A stretch of 64,000 nt of DNA, taken from assembly GCF_022664455.2 (NCBI RefSeq), contig NZ_JAKRKC020000001.1, positions 62,001 to 126,000 of the forward strand, written 5' to 3'. Shown here piece after piece: positions 8,803-18,114 of the stretch (positions are counted from its first letter, which is position 1; each line of letters opens with the position of its first letter). This DNA is from Actinomadura luzonensis (GTDB taxonomy: Bacteria > Actinomycetota > Actinomycetes > Streptosporangiales > Streptosporangiaceae). The notes beneath the pieces are model-generated. The model was not told where the DNA came from. It saw only the letters and a program-made list of their open reading frames with translations, and did no database searches. Both the position numbers and the translations under genes were made by a program.

Positions 8803-9038
8803 TGCGCGGGCGGCCGGCCCTGCGGGGCGGTCAGCACCAGGATGGCCGCCGACAGGAAGGTCAGCGCCACCACCACGAGCAGGACGCAGACCACCTGGCG
8901 GGTGCTCACGTGGCAGGCGAAGCGCTGCGGCCCCTGCCGGTTGAGCGCGTCGATGCGGCGGGTGAAGCGGGGATCGCGGCAGCGCAGGTTGCGCTCGATC
9001 TCGGCCAGCAGGCGCCGCTCGCGATCGGAGAGGCTCAC
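8730..9038 (-). CDS. DUF3040 family small membrane protein
   Basis: 102 residues. The N-terminal cytosolic part [17 protein letters not shown] is the DUF3040 signature, and one hydrophobic segment ([19 protein letters not shown]) follows near residue 50; DUF3040 members often carry two. The GTG start (9038) overlaps the stop of ctaD as GTGA, so it is coupled to cytochrome oxidase subunit I. The tail overlaps the 3' end of the acyl-CoA dehydrogenase on the other strand by 73 bp, which is unusually long. Function unknown. Confidence 0.8.
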   Translation of the reverse strand: MSLSDRERRLLAEIERNLRCRDPRFTRRIDALNRQGPQRFACHVSTRQVVCVLLVVVALTFLSAAILVLTAPQGRPPAHQTKALSPVTARPTMSVLISRVPS

Positions 9039-10735
9039 CGCTCGCTGTCCGCCGGGCCCGTCAGCTCGTCGTCGTCGCGGCGGTGGCGGGTGTGCGGGTA
9101 GTGCAGGTCGAAGGCGGGCCGCTCGGAGCGGATCATCGGCATGCTGACGAAGTTGTGCCGGGGCGGCGGGCACGAGGTGGCCCACTCCAGGGAGTTGCCG
9201 TAGCCCCAGGGGTCGTCCAGCTCGACGCGGGGCGAGTGCCGGGCGGTCCACCAGACGTTGTAGAGGAACGGCAGCGTCGAGACGCCCAGGACGAACGCGC
9301 CGACCGAGGAGATCAGGTGCAGGTCGGTGAAGCCGTCGGCGGCGCTGTAGTCGGCGTAGCGGCGCGGCATCCCGGCCACGCCCAGCCAGTGCTGCACCAG
9401 GAACGTGGTGTGGAAACCGATGAACAGCAGCCAGAAGTGCCACTTGCCGATGTGGTCGTTGAGCATCCGGCCGGTCATCTTCGGCCACCAGAAGTAGAAC
9501 CCGGCGAACATGGCGAACACCACGGTCCCGAACACCACGTAGTGGAAGTGCGCGACGACGAAGTAGGAGTCGTGCAGGTGGAAGTCGAGCGGCGGCGAGC
9601 CGAGGATCACCCCGGTCAGGCCGCCGAGCAGGAACGTGATGAGGAACCCGATCGCGAACATCATCGGCGTCTGGAACGTCAGGTGCCCCCGCCACATGGT
9701 GCCGATCCAGTTGAAGAACTTCACGCCCGTCGGCACCGCGATGAGGAACGTCAGGAACGAGAAGAACGGCAGCAGCACCTGCCCGGTGGCGAACATGTGG
9801 TGCGCCCACACCGTCATCGACAGCCCCGAGATGGCCACGGTCGCGCCCACGAGCCCTATGTAGCCGAAGATCGGCTTGCGGCTGAAGACCGGGATCACCT
9901 CGGTGATGATGCCGAAGAACGGCAGCGCGATGATGTAGACCTCGGGGTGCCCGAAGAACCAGAACAGGTGCTGGTAGAGCATGGGGCCGCCGTTGGCGGC
10001 GTCGTAGACGTGCGTGCCGAGCTTGCGGTCGGCCTCCAGCGCGAGCAGCGCCGCGGTCAGCACCGGGAACGCCATCAGCACGAGCATGCTGGTCAGCAGC
10101 ACGTTCCAGGTGAAGATCGACATGCGGAACATGCTGAGCCCGGGCGCGCGCATGCAGATGATCGTGGTGAAGAAGTTGACCGCGCCGAGGATCGTGCCGA
10201 GGCCCGACATCGCCAGGCCCATCACCCACAGGTCGCCGCCCTGGCCGACGCTGAACGTGGAGTGCGACAGCGGCGTGTACGCCGTCCAGCCGAAGTCGGG
10301 CATGCCGAGGTTGGTGAAGATCGCGCTGAACACGATCAGGCCGCCGAACAGGAACAGCCAGTAGCTGATCGCGTTCAGCCGGGGGAAGGCCACGTCGGGC
10401 GAGCCGATCTGCAGCGGCATGATGACGTTGGCGAACCCGGCGAACAGCGGCGTCGCGAACAGCAGCATCATGATCGTGCCGTGCATGGTGAAGAGCTGGT
10501 TGTAGGCCTGCTGGCTGACCACCTGCAGCCCCGGCTGGGCCAGCTCGGCGCGGATGATCAGCGCCATGACCCCGGCCAGGGAGAAGAACAGGAACGAGGT
10601 GATCAGGTACAGGTAGCCGATCACCTTGTGGTCGGTGGAGGACATCCACCTCGCGATCACCGCCCCCTTGCGGGGGTGACGCGCGGGCGCCAGCGGTGAG
10701 GTCAGCGGCTCCTCGCCGGACTTGTACGTCGTCAT
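9035..10735 (-). CDS. ctaD: Cytochrome c oxidase subunit I
   Basis: 566 residues, 12 or more membrane segments, heme-copper oxidase catalytic subunit that reduces O2 and pumps protons in the aa3-type respiratory chain. Visible: the low-spin heme histidine in FTMHGTIMM, the CuB-binding HPEVY loop near residue 260 with the His-Tyr cross-link pair, the HH pair in [10 protein letters not shown], and the heme a3/a histidines in VAHFHYV. ATG 10735 follows GGAGAG. No subunit II or III gene is adjacent, so this is a stand-alone copy, possibly a second ctaD. The downstream gene overlaps by 4 bp. Confidence 0.97.
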   Translation of the reverse strand: MTTYKSGEEPLTSPLAPARHPRKGAVIARWMSSTDHKVIGYLYLITSFLFFSLAGVMALIIRAELAQPGLQVVSQQAYNQLFTMHGTIMMLLFATPLFAGFANVIMPLQIGSPDVAFPRLNAISYWLFLFGGLIVFSAIFTNLGMPDFGWTAYTPLSHSTFSVGQGGDLWVMGLAMSGLGTILGAVNFFTTIICMRAPGLSMFRMSIFTWNVLLTSMLVLMAFPVLTAALLALEADRKLGTHVYDAANGGPMLYQHLFWFFGHPEVYIIALPFFGIITEVIPVFSRKPIFGYIGLVGATVAISGLSMTVWAHHMFATGQVLLPFFSFLTFLIAVPTGVKFFNWIGTMWRGHLTFQTPMMFAIGFLITFLLGGLTGVILGSPPLDFHLHDSYFVVAHFHYVVFGTVVFAMFAGFYFWWPKMTGRMLNDHIGKWHFWLLFIGFHTTFLVQHWLGVAGMPRRYADYSAADGFTDLHLISSVGAFVLGVSTLPFLYNVWWTARHSPRVELDDPWGYGNSLEWATSCPPPRHNFVSMPMIRSERPAFDLHYPHTRHRRDDDELTGPADSER

Positions 10736-10807
10736 GGGTGCTCTCCGTCATCCGCGCGCCACGGGTCGAGCATCCGGTACCCGGGCCCCTGGCCGGGAAC
10801 CTCCTGG

Positions 10808-12700
10808 TCACCCGGCCTGGCCGAAGTCCTTACGACCGGTTGAGGAGTGCTCGACCGTTTGCAGCTGATGGGAAAGCCAATCCACCACTTTCGCCACGAA
10901 ACTGATCCGGTTGGCGACCTGGCGGATCTCGTGACCCTCGTCGTCGAAGATCAGCGCCTCGCACGGCAGGCCGAGCGCGCGGGCGGCGGCGAGCACCTGC
11001 TCGGCCTCGTACAGGGGGACGTTGGTGTCCGCCGCGCCGTGCACGACCAGGAGCGGGGCCGCCAGCCGGTCGAGGGAGCGCAGCGGCGACAGGGCGCGCA
11101 GCAGGTCGCGGTCGGTCTCCGGGTGGCCGTACTCGCCGACGGCGGCCTCGGCGATCCACGGCTCGGTGCGGGCGTAGAAGGTCTCGAAGTCGGCGATGCC
11201 GGCCACGTCCACGCCCGCGCGGAACAGGCCCGGGTGGGTGACCAGGGCGGCCAGGGTGAGGTAACCGCCGTACGACCAGCCCGTGCAGGCCAGCCGGCCC
11301 GGGTCGGCGAGGCCGCGCGCGACCAGCTCGGCCGCGCAGTCGGCGACGTCCTCGACGGCGCGGAAGCGCAGCGGGCCGTCGTCGGCGCGGCGGAAGGCGC
11401 GGCCGTGGCCGCCGGAGCCGCGCACGTTGGGGGCGAACACCCCGATCCCGGCCGCCACCAGGTTCTGGAACAGCGGGTTGAAGGTCGGCCGCTCCTCGTC
11501 CTCGGGGCCGCCGTGCAGGTAGAGCGCGTACGGGGCGGGCCCGCTGACGTGCGGCGGCCGGTAGAGCCAGCCGGTCAGCTCCAGCCCGTCGCGGGCGCGG
11601 AAGCGCAGGTGCTCGGCCCCGGCCGCGTGCGGCGACGGGCCCGACCCGGCGACCCGCCGGTAGCGGCCCGCCTCCAGGTCGCACACCAGCACGTGGGAGG
11701 GCTCCTCTGGGCTCTCCGCGGCGAGCGCGGCCAGGGTGCCGTGCCAGGCGATGCGGGCGGAGGTGACGACGGCGGCGGGCGGCGGCGGCAGCGGGCGCAG
11801 CTCGCCCGCCTCCAGGTCGAGGACGTCGAGCTCGCTGCGGCCCGCCCGGTTCCAGACCAGCAGCGCGCGGCGGCCGTCGGCGCTGAGCGCGAACCGGTCC
11901 AGCTCGGCGTCCGGCCGCTCGGCCAGCACCTCCGCCTCGCCGGCCCGCCCGTCGAGGGCGGCGTCGAGGGTGACCAGGGCGTCCCGCCGCACGGCCAGCA
12001 GGGCGGCGCGGTCACGGCCGGCGTCGGTGAGCAGGTACGCGGTGCGGCCGTCCGGCGACAGCGCGCCGGTGTCCGTCGTGCCGGGCAGGCCGGGCAGCAG
12101 CCGCCGCTCCTCGCCGTGCGCCAGGTCCGCCAGGTACATGTGGCGGGCGCCGCGCGGGCCGCGCCGCAGCAGCATCGTCGCGTGGTCGCGGCTGACCCCG
12201 GCCGGCCACAGCAGGTGGCCCGCCGCGATCGGCCGGCGCGCCCCAGTGACGGCGTCCACGAGCACGGCGCTGGTCAGGCCGTCGGCGGCGGTCTCGGCGA
12301 CGAGCAGCGTCTCGCCGCGGCCGGTCCAGCGCACCATCGAGGCACTGCCGCCCGGCGGGGCGGCCAGCGTGCGCAGGTCGCCCCCGTGCGTCTGGACCGC
12401 CTCCACCTGCGTGTGCTCGCCGCCGCCCGGCGCGACCAGCACCGCCAGGTGGCCGCCGGTGGGCGCCCAGCTCACGTCCACGACCGGCTGCGGCCCGGTG
12501 TCCACCGGCCAGGGCTCGGCGTCCTCGCCGAGCGGCTGGACCCAGACGCGGGGGCTGCCGTCCCGGTCGCTGACGTAGGCGACGGCGCTGTCGTCCGGGG
12601 CGAGGGCCGGGGCCAGGCAGCTCTCGGCGGTGAGTCCGGCGGGCGCGGGCAGGCGCGCGAGCCCGCCGAGGTCCGGCGTCGGCGTCATGCGCCGGGTCAT
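10808..12700 (-). CDS. S9 family peptidase (prolyl oligopeptidase type)
   Basis: 630 residues: an N-terminal beta-propeller of WD-like repeats (about 20-370) and a C-terminal alpha/beta hydrolase with nucleophile S476 in GWSYGG, Asp in HGAADTNVP and His in DDEGHEI. There is no signal peptide, so it acts in the cytosol on short peptides or acylated peptides. The start ATG 12700 overlaps the stop of the amidotransferase (ATGA), tying it to that enzyme. In the classical NAGGN trio the third gene is an M42 peptidase; this one is S9 and may fill the same hydrolytic role. ctaD starts 72 bp downstream. Confidence 0.93.
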   Translation of the reverse strand: MTRRMTPTPDLGGLARLPAPAGLTAESCLAPALAPDDSAVAYVSDRDGSPRVWVQPLGEDAEPWPVDTGPQPVVDVSWAPTGGHLAVLVAPGGGEHTQVEAVQTHGGDLRTLAAPPGGSASMVRWTGRGETLLVAETAADGLTSAVLVDAVTGARRPIAAGHLLWPAGVSRDHATMLLRRGPRGARHMYLADLAHGEERRLLPGLPGTTDTGALSPDGRTAYLLTDAGRDRAALLAVRRDALVTLDAALDGRAGEAEVLAERPDAELDRFALSADGRRALLVWNRAGRSELDVLDLEAGELRPLPPPPAAVVTSARIAWHGTLAALAAESPEEPSHVLVCDLEAGRYRRVAGSGPSPHAAGAEHLRFRARDGLELTGWLYRPPHVSGPAPYALYLHGGPEDEERPTFNPLFQNLVAAGIGVFAPNVRGSGGHGRAFRRADDGPLRFRAVEDVADCAAELVARGLADPGRLACTGWSYGGYLTLAALVTHPGLFRAGVDVAGIADFETFYARTEPWIAEAAVGEYGHPETDRDLLRALSPLRSLDRLAAPLLVVHGAADTNVPLYEAEQVLAAARALGLPCEALIFDDEGHEIRQVANRISFVAKVVDWLSHQLQTVEHSSTGRKDFGQAG

Positions 12701-14484
12701 ACCCCGTGGGCCTGCATCCACAGTTCGAGCAGGCCGAGCTGCCAGAGCGTGTTCACGCCGGTCGTGGTGCGGTCGGCCTCCGGGTCGGCCAGCAGGCGCT
12801 CGACGTACTCGGGGCGGAACAGGCCGCGCTCGCGGGCCGCCCGGCTGGTCAGCGCGTCGCGCACCAGCTCCAGGACGGGGCCGTCCACGTGCCGGATGGC
12901 GGGCACCGGGAAGTAGCCCTTGGGCCGGTCGATGACGTCGGCGGGCAGCAGGCGGCGGGCGGCGTCCTTCAGCACGCCCTTGCCGCCGTGGGCCAGCTTC
13001 AGCTCGGCGGGGCAGGCCGCGGCCAGCTCGACCAGCTCGTGGTCGAGGAACGGCGTGCGGGCCTCCAGGCCGTGGGCCATGGTCATGTTGTCCACCCGTT
13101 TGACCGGGTCGTCCACCAGCATGGCGGTGGTCTCCAGGCGCAGCACGGCGTCCAGCGCGGTCTCCGCGCCGGGCCTGGCCAGGTGGGCGCGGACGTAGTC
13201 GCCGCTGGCGTCGTGGTCCAGCAGGTGCCCGGGCGCGAGGATGCGGGCCAGCTCGCCGTGCGGGCGGTCGAAGAACTCGCGGGCGTAGACCTCGGCGGCC
13301 TGCTCGCGCGGCACGTCCGCGAGCGGCGGGAACCAGCGGTAGCCGGCGAACACCTCGTCGGCCCCCTGCCCGGACTGCACCACCTTGACGTATTTGGCGA
13401 CCTCCTGCGACAGCAGGTGGAAGGCCACGCAGTCGTGGCTGACCATCGGCTCCGCCATCGCCCGCACCGCCTGCTCCAGGCCGTCCACGAGCCGGCTGTC
13501 GGGGATGCGGATGCGGTGGTGGTCGGTGCCGAAGCGCTCGGCGATCAGGTCGGAGTAGGCGAACTCGTCGCCCTTCTCGCCGCCCGCCGGCTCGAAGCCG
13601 ATGCTGAACGTGGCCAGCCCCTCCTGCCCCTCCTCGGCGAGCAGCGCCACGATCAGGCTGGAGTCCAGGCCGCCGGACAGCAGCACGCCCACCGGCACGT
13701 CGGCCACCATGCGGCGGCGCACCGCCGTGCGCAGCGCGTCGAGGACCGCCTGCCGCCACTCGCCGGCGGTGAGGCCGGCGTGCTCGGGCAGCGCGCCGCG
13801 GGTGTAGGACGGGTCCCAGTAGCGGTGCTCGCGGCTCGTGCCGTCGGCGTCCACCACCCGTACGGTTGCGGCGGGCAGCTTGCGCACCCCGGCGAGGATG
13901 GTCCGCTCCCCCGGCACCAGCGAGTGGAAGGTCATGTAGTGGTGCAGGGCCACCGGGTCCACGGAGGTGTCCACGTCGCCGGCCGCCAGCAGGGCGGGCA
14001 TGGTCGAGGCGAAGCGCAGCCGGCGGCCGTCCTCGGCCAGGTACATCGGCTTGATGCCGAGCCGGTCGCGGCCGAGCACCAGCCGGCCGGTGTCACGCTC
14101 GGCGACGGCGAAGGCGAACATGCCCTTGAAGTGCTCGACGCACGCCGGGCCCCACCGGTGGTAGGCCTTCATCAGCACCTCGGTGTCGGAGGTGGAGAAG
14201 AAGGAGTAGCCCTCGCGGCGCAGCTCGTCGCGCAGCTCGCCGTAGTTGTACAGGCAGCCGTTGAAGACCACCGCGAGGCCCAGCTCGCCGTCCACCATCG
14301 GCTGGGCCGCCTTCTCCGACAGATCGATGATCTTCAGGCGGCGGTGGCCCAGGGCGATCGGGCCCTGCGACCACAATCCCGAGCCGTCCGGCCCGCGGTC
14401 GTGCATCGCCTCCGTCATCCGGTCCACCGCGGCGATGTCCGCCTCGACGCCATCGAAGCGGATCTCGCCGCTCAGCCCGCACAT
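12697..14484 (-). CDS. asnO: N-acetylglutaminylglutamine-type amidotransferase (asparagine synthase family)
   Basis: 595 residues. The N-terminal class II glutaminase has catalytic Cys2 (MCGLSGEIRFDG), and the C-terminal asparagine-synthase domain has the ATP loop LLSGGLDSS near residue 262. The motifs LGHRRLKIIDLSEKAAQPMV, VVQSGQGADEVFAGY and MSHDCVAF-like MVSHDCVAFHLL match the TIGR03104-type trio amidotransferase rather than plain AsnB. Its known role is to amidate N-acetyl-glutamyl-glutamine to the osmolyte NAGGN. The partner synthetase Ngg is not present here. It lies 67 bp after a YbdK-type ligase and is 4-bp coupled to an S9 peptidase. Confidence 0.9.
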   Translation of the reverse strand: MCGLSGEIRFDGVEADIAAVDRMTEAMHDRGPDGSGLWSQGPIALGHRRLKIIDLSEKAAQPMVDGELGLAVVFNGCLYNYGELRDELRREGYSFFSTSDTEVLMKAYHRWGPACVEHFKGMFAFAVAERDTGRLVLGRDRLGIKPMYLAEDGRRLRFASTMPALLAAGDVDTSVDPVALHHYMTFHSLVPGERTILAGVRKLPAATVRVVDADGTSREHRYWDPSYTRGALPEHAGLTAGEWRQAVLDALRTAVRRRMVADVPVGVLLSGGLDSSLIVALLAEEGQEGLATFSIGFEPAGGEKGDEFAYSDLIAERFGTDHHRIRIPDSRLVDGLEQAVRAMAEPMVSHDCVAFHLLSQEVAKYVKVVQSGQGADEVFAGYRWFPPLADVPREQAAEVYAREFFDRPHGELARILAPGHLLDHDASGDYVRAHLARPGAETALDAVLRLETTAMLVDDPVKRVDNMTMAHGLEARTPFLDHELVELAAACPAELKLAHGGKGVLKDAARRLLPADVIDRPKGYFPVPAIRHVDGPVLELVRDALTSRAARERGLFRPEYVERLLADPEADRTTTGVNTLWQLGLLELWMQAHGV

Positions 14485-14551
14485 CTACAGGTCCTCCTCG
14501 TCGTCAGCACTTGTCGTTCTCAGTACTCGTCGCTCTCGGCACTTGTCGCTC

Positions 14552-15712
14552 TCAGGCCGCGGGGCGCAGGTCCCGGTCCCAGTCCAGGGCCCGGGTCTCG
14601 GCCAGCAGCAGGTCCACCACGTCGCTCAGGCGGCCGCGCCGGGCGTGGGCGGCCCGCTGCCGCGCCGCCGAGCTGCCCCGCGCCAGCGCCCGCCGGGCCA
14701 GCGCCGTCACCAGCTCCTGGTCCCCCGCCGCGCGCAGGTGCGGGGCCGCCCGGTCGAGCAGGAGCGCGATCACCTCGGCCGCCGGGCGCGGCACCCCCTT
14801 GACCGGATCGACCAGCTCGCCCTCCAGGCCCGAGCGCGCCGCCTGCCAGGTGGCCGCCCGCACCGTGCCCAGGTGCACCCCGGGCTCGCGGCCCGGCTCG
14901 CGTTCGAGCTCCGCCAGCTCGGCCAGCTCGGCGGCGACCAGCGCCCGGTACAGGCCGGCGATCAGCACGATGTCCGCCACGCTCGGGCAGGAGTCGCAGA
15001 TGCGCATCTCGACCGTCGGCAGGTGCTGCGACGGCCGGATGTCGAAGTAGATCATCCCGGCGTCGCTGATGACCCCGGACCGGACCAGCTCCTCGATCAT
15101 CTCCTGGTACTCGGCGGCCGAGCCGAAGTGCGGGATCGGGCCCGCCGTGGGCCAGCGCTGCCACACCAGGGTGCGGTAGCTGGCGTAGCCGGTGTCGGCG
15201 GCGTACCAGAACGGGGAGCTGGCGCTCAGCGCCAGCAGCGGCGGCAGCCACGGCGCGAGCCGGTGCGCGACGGCCACCGCCAGCTCCCGGTCGCGCACCT
15301 CGGCGTGCACGTGCATGCCGCAGATGAGCTGCTCGCGGGTGAGCACCTGGAAGTCGGTGAGCATGCGCTCGTAGCGCGCGTCGGGGAAGATCTTGAGCTG
15401 GCCCTCGGCCACGAGCTGGGGGCTGCCCGCGGCCATGACGCCGAGGCCGAGCGCGTCGGCCTCGCGGATCAGCGCGGCGCGCATGCCGCACAGGTCCCCG
15501 GCCAGCTCGCGGAGGTCGCGGAAGGGCAGGCTGTTGGACTCCACCATCGAGCGCTGCAGCTCGTGCGTGAAGCGGGCAGCGGGCAGCGCCTCCAGCAGCA
15601 GCCCCGAGCGGGCGGCCACGTGGCGCGTCCTCAGGTCCACGATGTGGAACTCCTCCTCCACCCCGACTTTGATCGGCCTCCCCCGCTCCGGCACGGTCAC
15701 CACCCCCGACAT
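14552..15712 (-). CDS. Carboxylate-amine ligase, YbdK/GCS2 family
   Basis: 386 residues of the glutamate-cysteine ligase family 2 fold. The Mg-ATP/glutamate-binding start KVGVEEEFHIVD is at residues 15-26, and the inner motif ICGMHVHAEV and the C-terminal RPAAEVIALLL region are present. Family enzymes join a carboxylate (often glutamate) to an amine using ATP; YbdK makes gamma-glutamylcysteine only weakly, so the natural amine is open. It is first in a minus-strand operon with an NAGGN-type amidotransferase, which suggests that it supplies a glutamyl dipeptide. ATG 15712 is 73 bp from a divergent acyltransferase. Confidence 0.9.
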   Translation of the reverse strand: MSGVVTVPERGRPIKVGVEEEFHIVDLRTRHVAARSGLLLEALPAARFTHELQRSMVESNSLPFRDLRELAGDLCGMRAALIREADALGLGVMAAGSPQLVAEGQLKIFPDARYERMLTDFQVLTREQLICGMHVHAEVRDRELAVAVAHRLAPWLPPLLALSASSPFWYAADTGYASYRTLVWQRWPTAGPIPHFGSAAEYQEMIEELVRSGVISDAGMIYFDIRPSQHLPTVEMRICDSCPSVADIVLIAGLYRALVAAELAELAELEREPGREPGVHLGTVRAATWQAARSGLEGELVDPVKGVPRPAAEVIALLLDRAAPHLRAAGDQELVTALARRALARGSSAARQRAAHARRGRLSDVVDLLLAETRALDWDRDLRPAA

Positions 15713-15785
15713 ACCGCCCCAGAAACGGACACTCCCCCAAAAAAGCCAGGTTTAGCATCGTCCTTTATGGCCTAGACTCCGACGA

Positions 15786-16913
15786 ATGTCCCTGCCCGCT
15801 GCCCGGCTGGCCTGGCTGGACGCCCTGCGGGGGCCGGCGGCGCTGGCCGTCACCGCGCACCACGCCGGCTGGACCTTCGTGCCCGCCCTGTACGCCGTCG
15901 TGGACGCGCGCATCGACCTCGGCACCTGGGGCGTGTTCGTGTTCTTCCTGGTGAGCGGGTACATCATCCCGGCCTCGCTGGAGCGGCACGGCGACCTGCG
16001 GGCCTTCTGGACCGGCCGGGCCTTCCGCCTGCTGCCGCTCCTGCTGGCCGCCTTCTGCGCCGTGCTCCTGCTGGCCGCCGCCGGGCTGCTGCCGCTCGCG
16101 CCGGGGCTCGGCTCGCGCCCGCTCCCCCTCGTCGCGCTCGGCAACGTGACGATGCTCCAGGAGCTGCTCGACCTGCCCGCCGTGGTCAACGTGACCTGGA
16201 CGCTGTCGTACGAGATGGCGTTCTACCTGATGAGCGTGGCCCTGTACGCGCTGGGCCAGGCGCGCAGGTCGGCGCCGATCGCGCTGGCCCTGGCGGTGCT
16301 CGCCGTGCCCCTCGGCCTGCTCTTACCACGCGCCGTCGTCGGCCACCGCGACCTGGTCGCGGCGCTGCTCGGCCTGGCCGTGACCGCCGCCGTCGCGGTC
16401 ACCGCGCTCGGCCGCGGCCGGGCCAGGACGGCGGCCGCCGCCGCGGGCGGGCTGCTCGGTTTGGCGCTGGTGCTCCTCGGCAGCCGGGGCGGCACCTGGC
16501 AGGGCGTCATCATCCTGGCGGCCATGTTCGCGGGCACCGCCGTGTACCGGGCCGAGCGCGGCGAGATCCGGTGGCGGGCGGCGGCCGTCGCCGTGGCGGC
16601 CGTGGTGGGCTGTGGGATCCCTGCCAAGGACGACCCCGGCTGGGCGCCGGCGCTCGTGCTGGCCTTCGCGGTGTTCGGGCTGGCGTTCGCGCTCCGCGCG
16701 CGGGCCTTCCCGCGCTGGCTGACCTGGCTCGGCGTGGTCAGCTTCTCCCTCTACCTGCTGCACCCGATCCTGCTGCGCCTGGTGCCCGCGCTGTGGCTGT
16801 ACTACCTGGTGCTCATCCCGTTGTGCGCGGTGACGTACCACGTGATCGAGGCCCCGGCGCAGCGCGCGGGCCGCCGCCTGCGCGGGCCGGGACAGCGGGA
16901 ACTGTCGCCGTGA
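15786..16913 (+). CDS. Acyltransferase family 3 membrane protein (OafA/YrhL type)
   Basis: 375 residues, about ten membrane helices. The N-terminal signature RLAWLDALRGPAALAV with the following catalytic His (VTAHHAG) is diagnostic of acyltransferase 3, and a second landmark is FFLVSGYIIPASL. These proteins O-acetylate or O-acylate sugars, lipids or antibiotics at the inner membrane. The start ATG has no clear Shine-Dalgarno and may be near-leaderless. It is divergent from the YbdK gene with only 73 bp between. The acceptor is unknown. Confidence 0.9.
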   Translation: MSLPAARLAWLDALRGPAALAVTAHHAGWTFVPALYAVVDARIDLGTWGVFVFFLVSGYIIPASLERHGDLRAFWTGRAFRLLPLLLAAFCAVLLLAAAGLLPLAPGLGSRPLPLVALGNVTMLQELLDLPAVVNVTWTLSYEMAFYLMSVALYALGQARRSAPIALALAVLAVPLGLLLPRAVVGHRDLVAALLGLAVTAAVAVTALGRGRARTAAAAAGGLLGLALVLLGSRGGTWQGVIILAAMFAGTAVYRAERGEIRWRAAAVAVAAVVGCGIPAKDDPGWAPALVLAFAVFGLAFALRARAFPRWLTWLGVVSFSLYLLHPILLRLVPALWLYYLVLIPLCAVTYHVIEAPAQRAGRRLRGPGQRELSP

Positions 16914-16930
16914 CCTCCTAGATTGTGCCC

Positions 16931-18061
16931 ATGGCCCTCTCCCTCCGCGAGCTGAACCGCGCCACGCTGGCCCGCCAGCTCCTGCTGCGCCGCGAGCCCC
17001 TCGACGCCGGCGCCGCGGTCCGCCGCCTGGTCGCGCTCCAGGCGCAGCAGCCCGCCTCGCCCTACCTCGCGCTGTGGAACCGGCTGTCCGGCTTCGACCC
17101 GGCCGGGCTCGACGCCGCGTTCGCGGACGGCTCGCTGGTCAAGGCCACGCTCATGCGCATCACCCTGCACGTCGTGCACGCCGACGACCACACCGTCCTG
17201 CGCCTCGCCATGCGCGAGACGTTGCGCGCCTCGCGGCTCGGCGACCGGCGCTTCGCCGCGACCGGGCTCACGCCCGAGCAGGCCGACGCGCTGGTGCCCG
17301 AGCTGCTGGCCTTCGCCGACCGGCCGCGTACGGGGGCCGAGATCGAGGCGTGGGCCGCGGAGCGGGCGCCGCGGTCGCCGAAGGGCGTGCTGCGGGTGAT
17401 GCGCTCCATCGCGCCGCTGCTGCATGCGCCGACCGGCGGGGCGTGGTCGTTCGGCCCGCGGCCCTCCTACCTGGCCGCGTCCCCTGACGACAAGCCCGGC
17501 GACACCGACGCCTGCCTCCAGGAGCTGGTCCTGCGCTACCTGGAGGCGTTCGGGCCCGCGTCGGTCCTCGACGTGGCCCAGTACGCCATGGTCTACCGGC
17601 CCCGGGCGCGGGCCGCCCTGGCGGCGCTGGCCGACCGGCTGGAGCGCCTGGAGGGGCCCGGCGGCACGGAGCTGTTCGACGTCCCCGGGGCGCCGCGCCC
17701 GCCCGCCGGCGCCCCCGCGCCGCCCCGGCTCATGGCGATGTGGGACAACGTGCTGCTGGCCTACGCCGACCGCGCCCGCGTCATCCCGCCCGGCTACCGC
17801 CAGCTGGTCATCCGCGCCAACGGCGACGTCCTGCCGACGCTCCTCGTCGACGGCCACGTGGCCGGGGTGTGGCGGCCCGTGCCCGACGGCATCGAGGCCA
17901 CCGCCTTCCACCGCCTGCCCGGCGAGGCGTGGCACGGGCTCGCCGCCGAGGCCAAGGAGCTGCTGGCGCTGCTGGCCGGCCGCGAGCCCGCCGTCTACAG
18001 CCGCTACGGCCGCTGGTGGGACGGCCTCCCGGCGGCCGAGGTCCGCGTCCTGCCCGGCTGA
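16931..18061 (+). CDS. Winged-helix DNA-binding protein, AlkZ-like (HTH_42)
   Basis: 376 residues of the HTH_42 family, which includes the DNA glycosylases AlkZ and YcaQ that unhook bulky or cross-linked alkylated bases. The catalytic QxQ motif is visible in LVALQAQQPASPYLALW near residue 40, the form seen in AlkZ rather than the QxD of YcaQ. A role in excising alkylated or cross-linked bases is inferred from this motif. Start ATG 16931 is taken by homology; a GTG two codons upstream (16925) is an alternative. It starts 17 bp after the acyltransferase. Confidence 0.85.
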   Translation: MALSLRELNRATLARQLLLRREPLDAGAAVRRLVALQAQQPASPYLALWNRLSGFDPAGLDAAFADGSLVKATLMRITLHVVHADDHTVLRLAMRETLRASRLGDRRFAATGLTPEQADALVPELLAFADRPRTGAEIEAWAAERAPRSPKGVLRVMRSIAPLLHAPTGGAWSFGPRPSYLAASPDDKPGDTDACLQELVLRYLEAFGPASVLDVAQYAMVYRPRARAALAALADRLERLEGPGGTELFDVPGAPRPPAGAPAPPRLMAMWDNVLLAYADRARVIPPGYRQLVIRANGDVLPTLLVDGHVAGVWRPVPDGIEATAFHRLPGEAWHGLAAEAKELLALLAGREPAVYSRYGRWWDGLPAAEVRVLPG

Positions 18062-18114
18062 GCACGTTTGATCGGGCCGCGGCGGGGCATCGGGCGATCT
18101 CCGGGAGGGGTGGG

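Noticed and set aside
9083..10699. 538-codon frame antisense to ctaD
   Set aside because: Composition (His/Glu/Arg/Gln-rich, no domains) is a mirror of the membrane helices of ctaD; no ribosome site.
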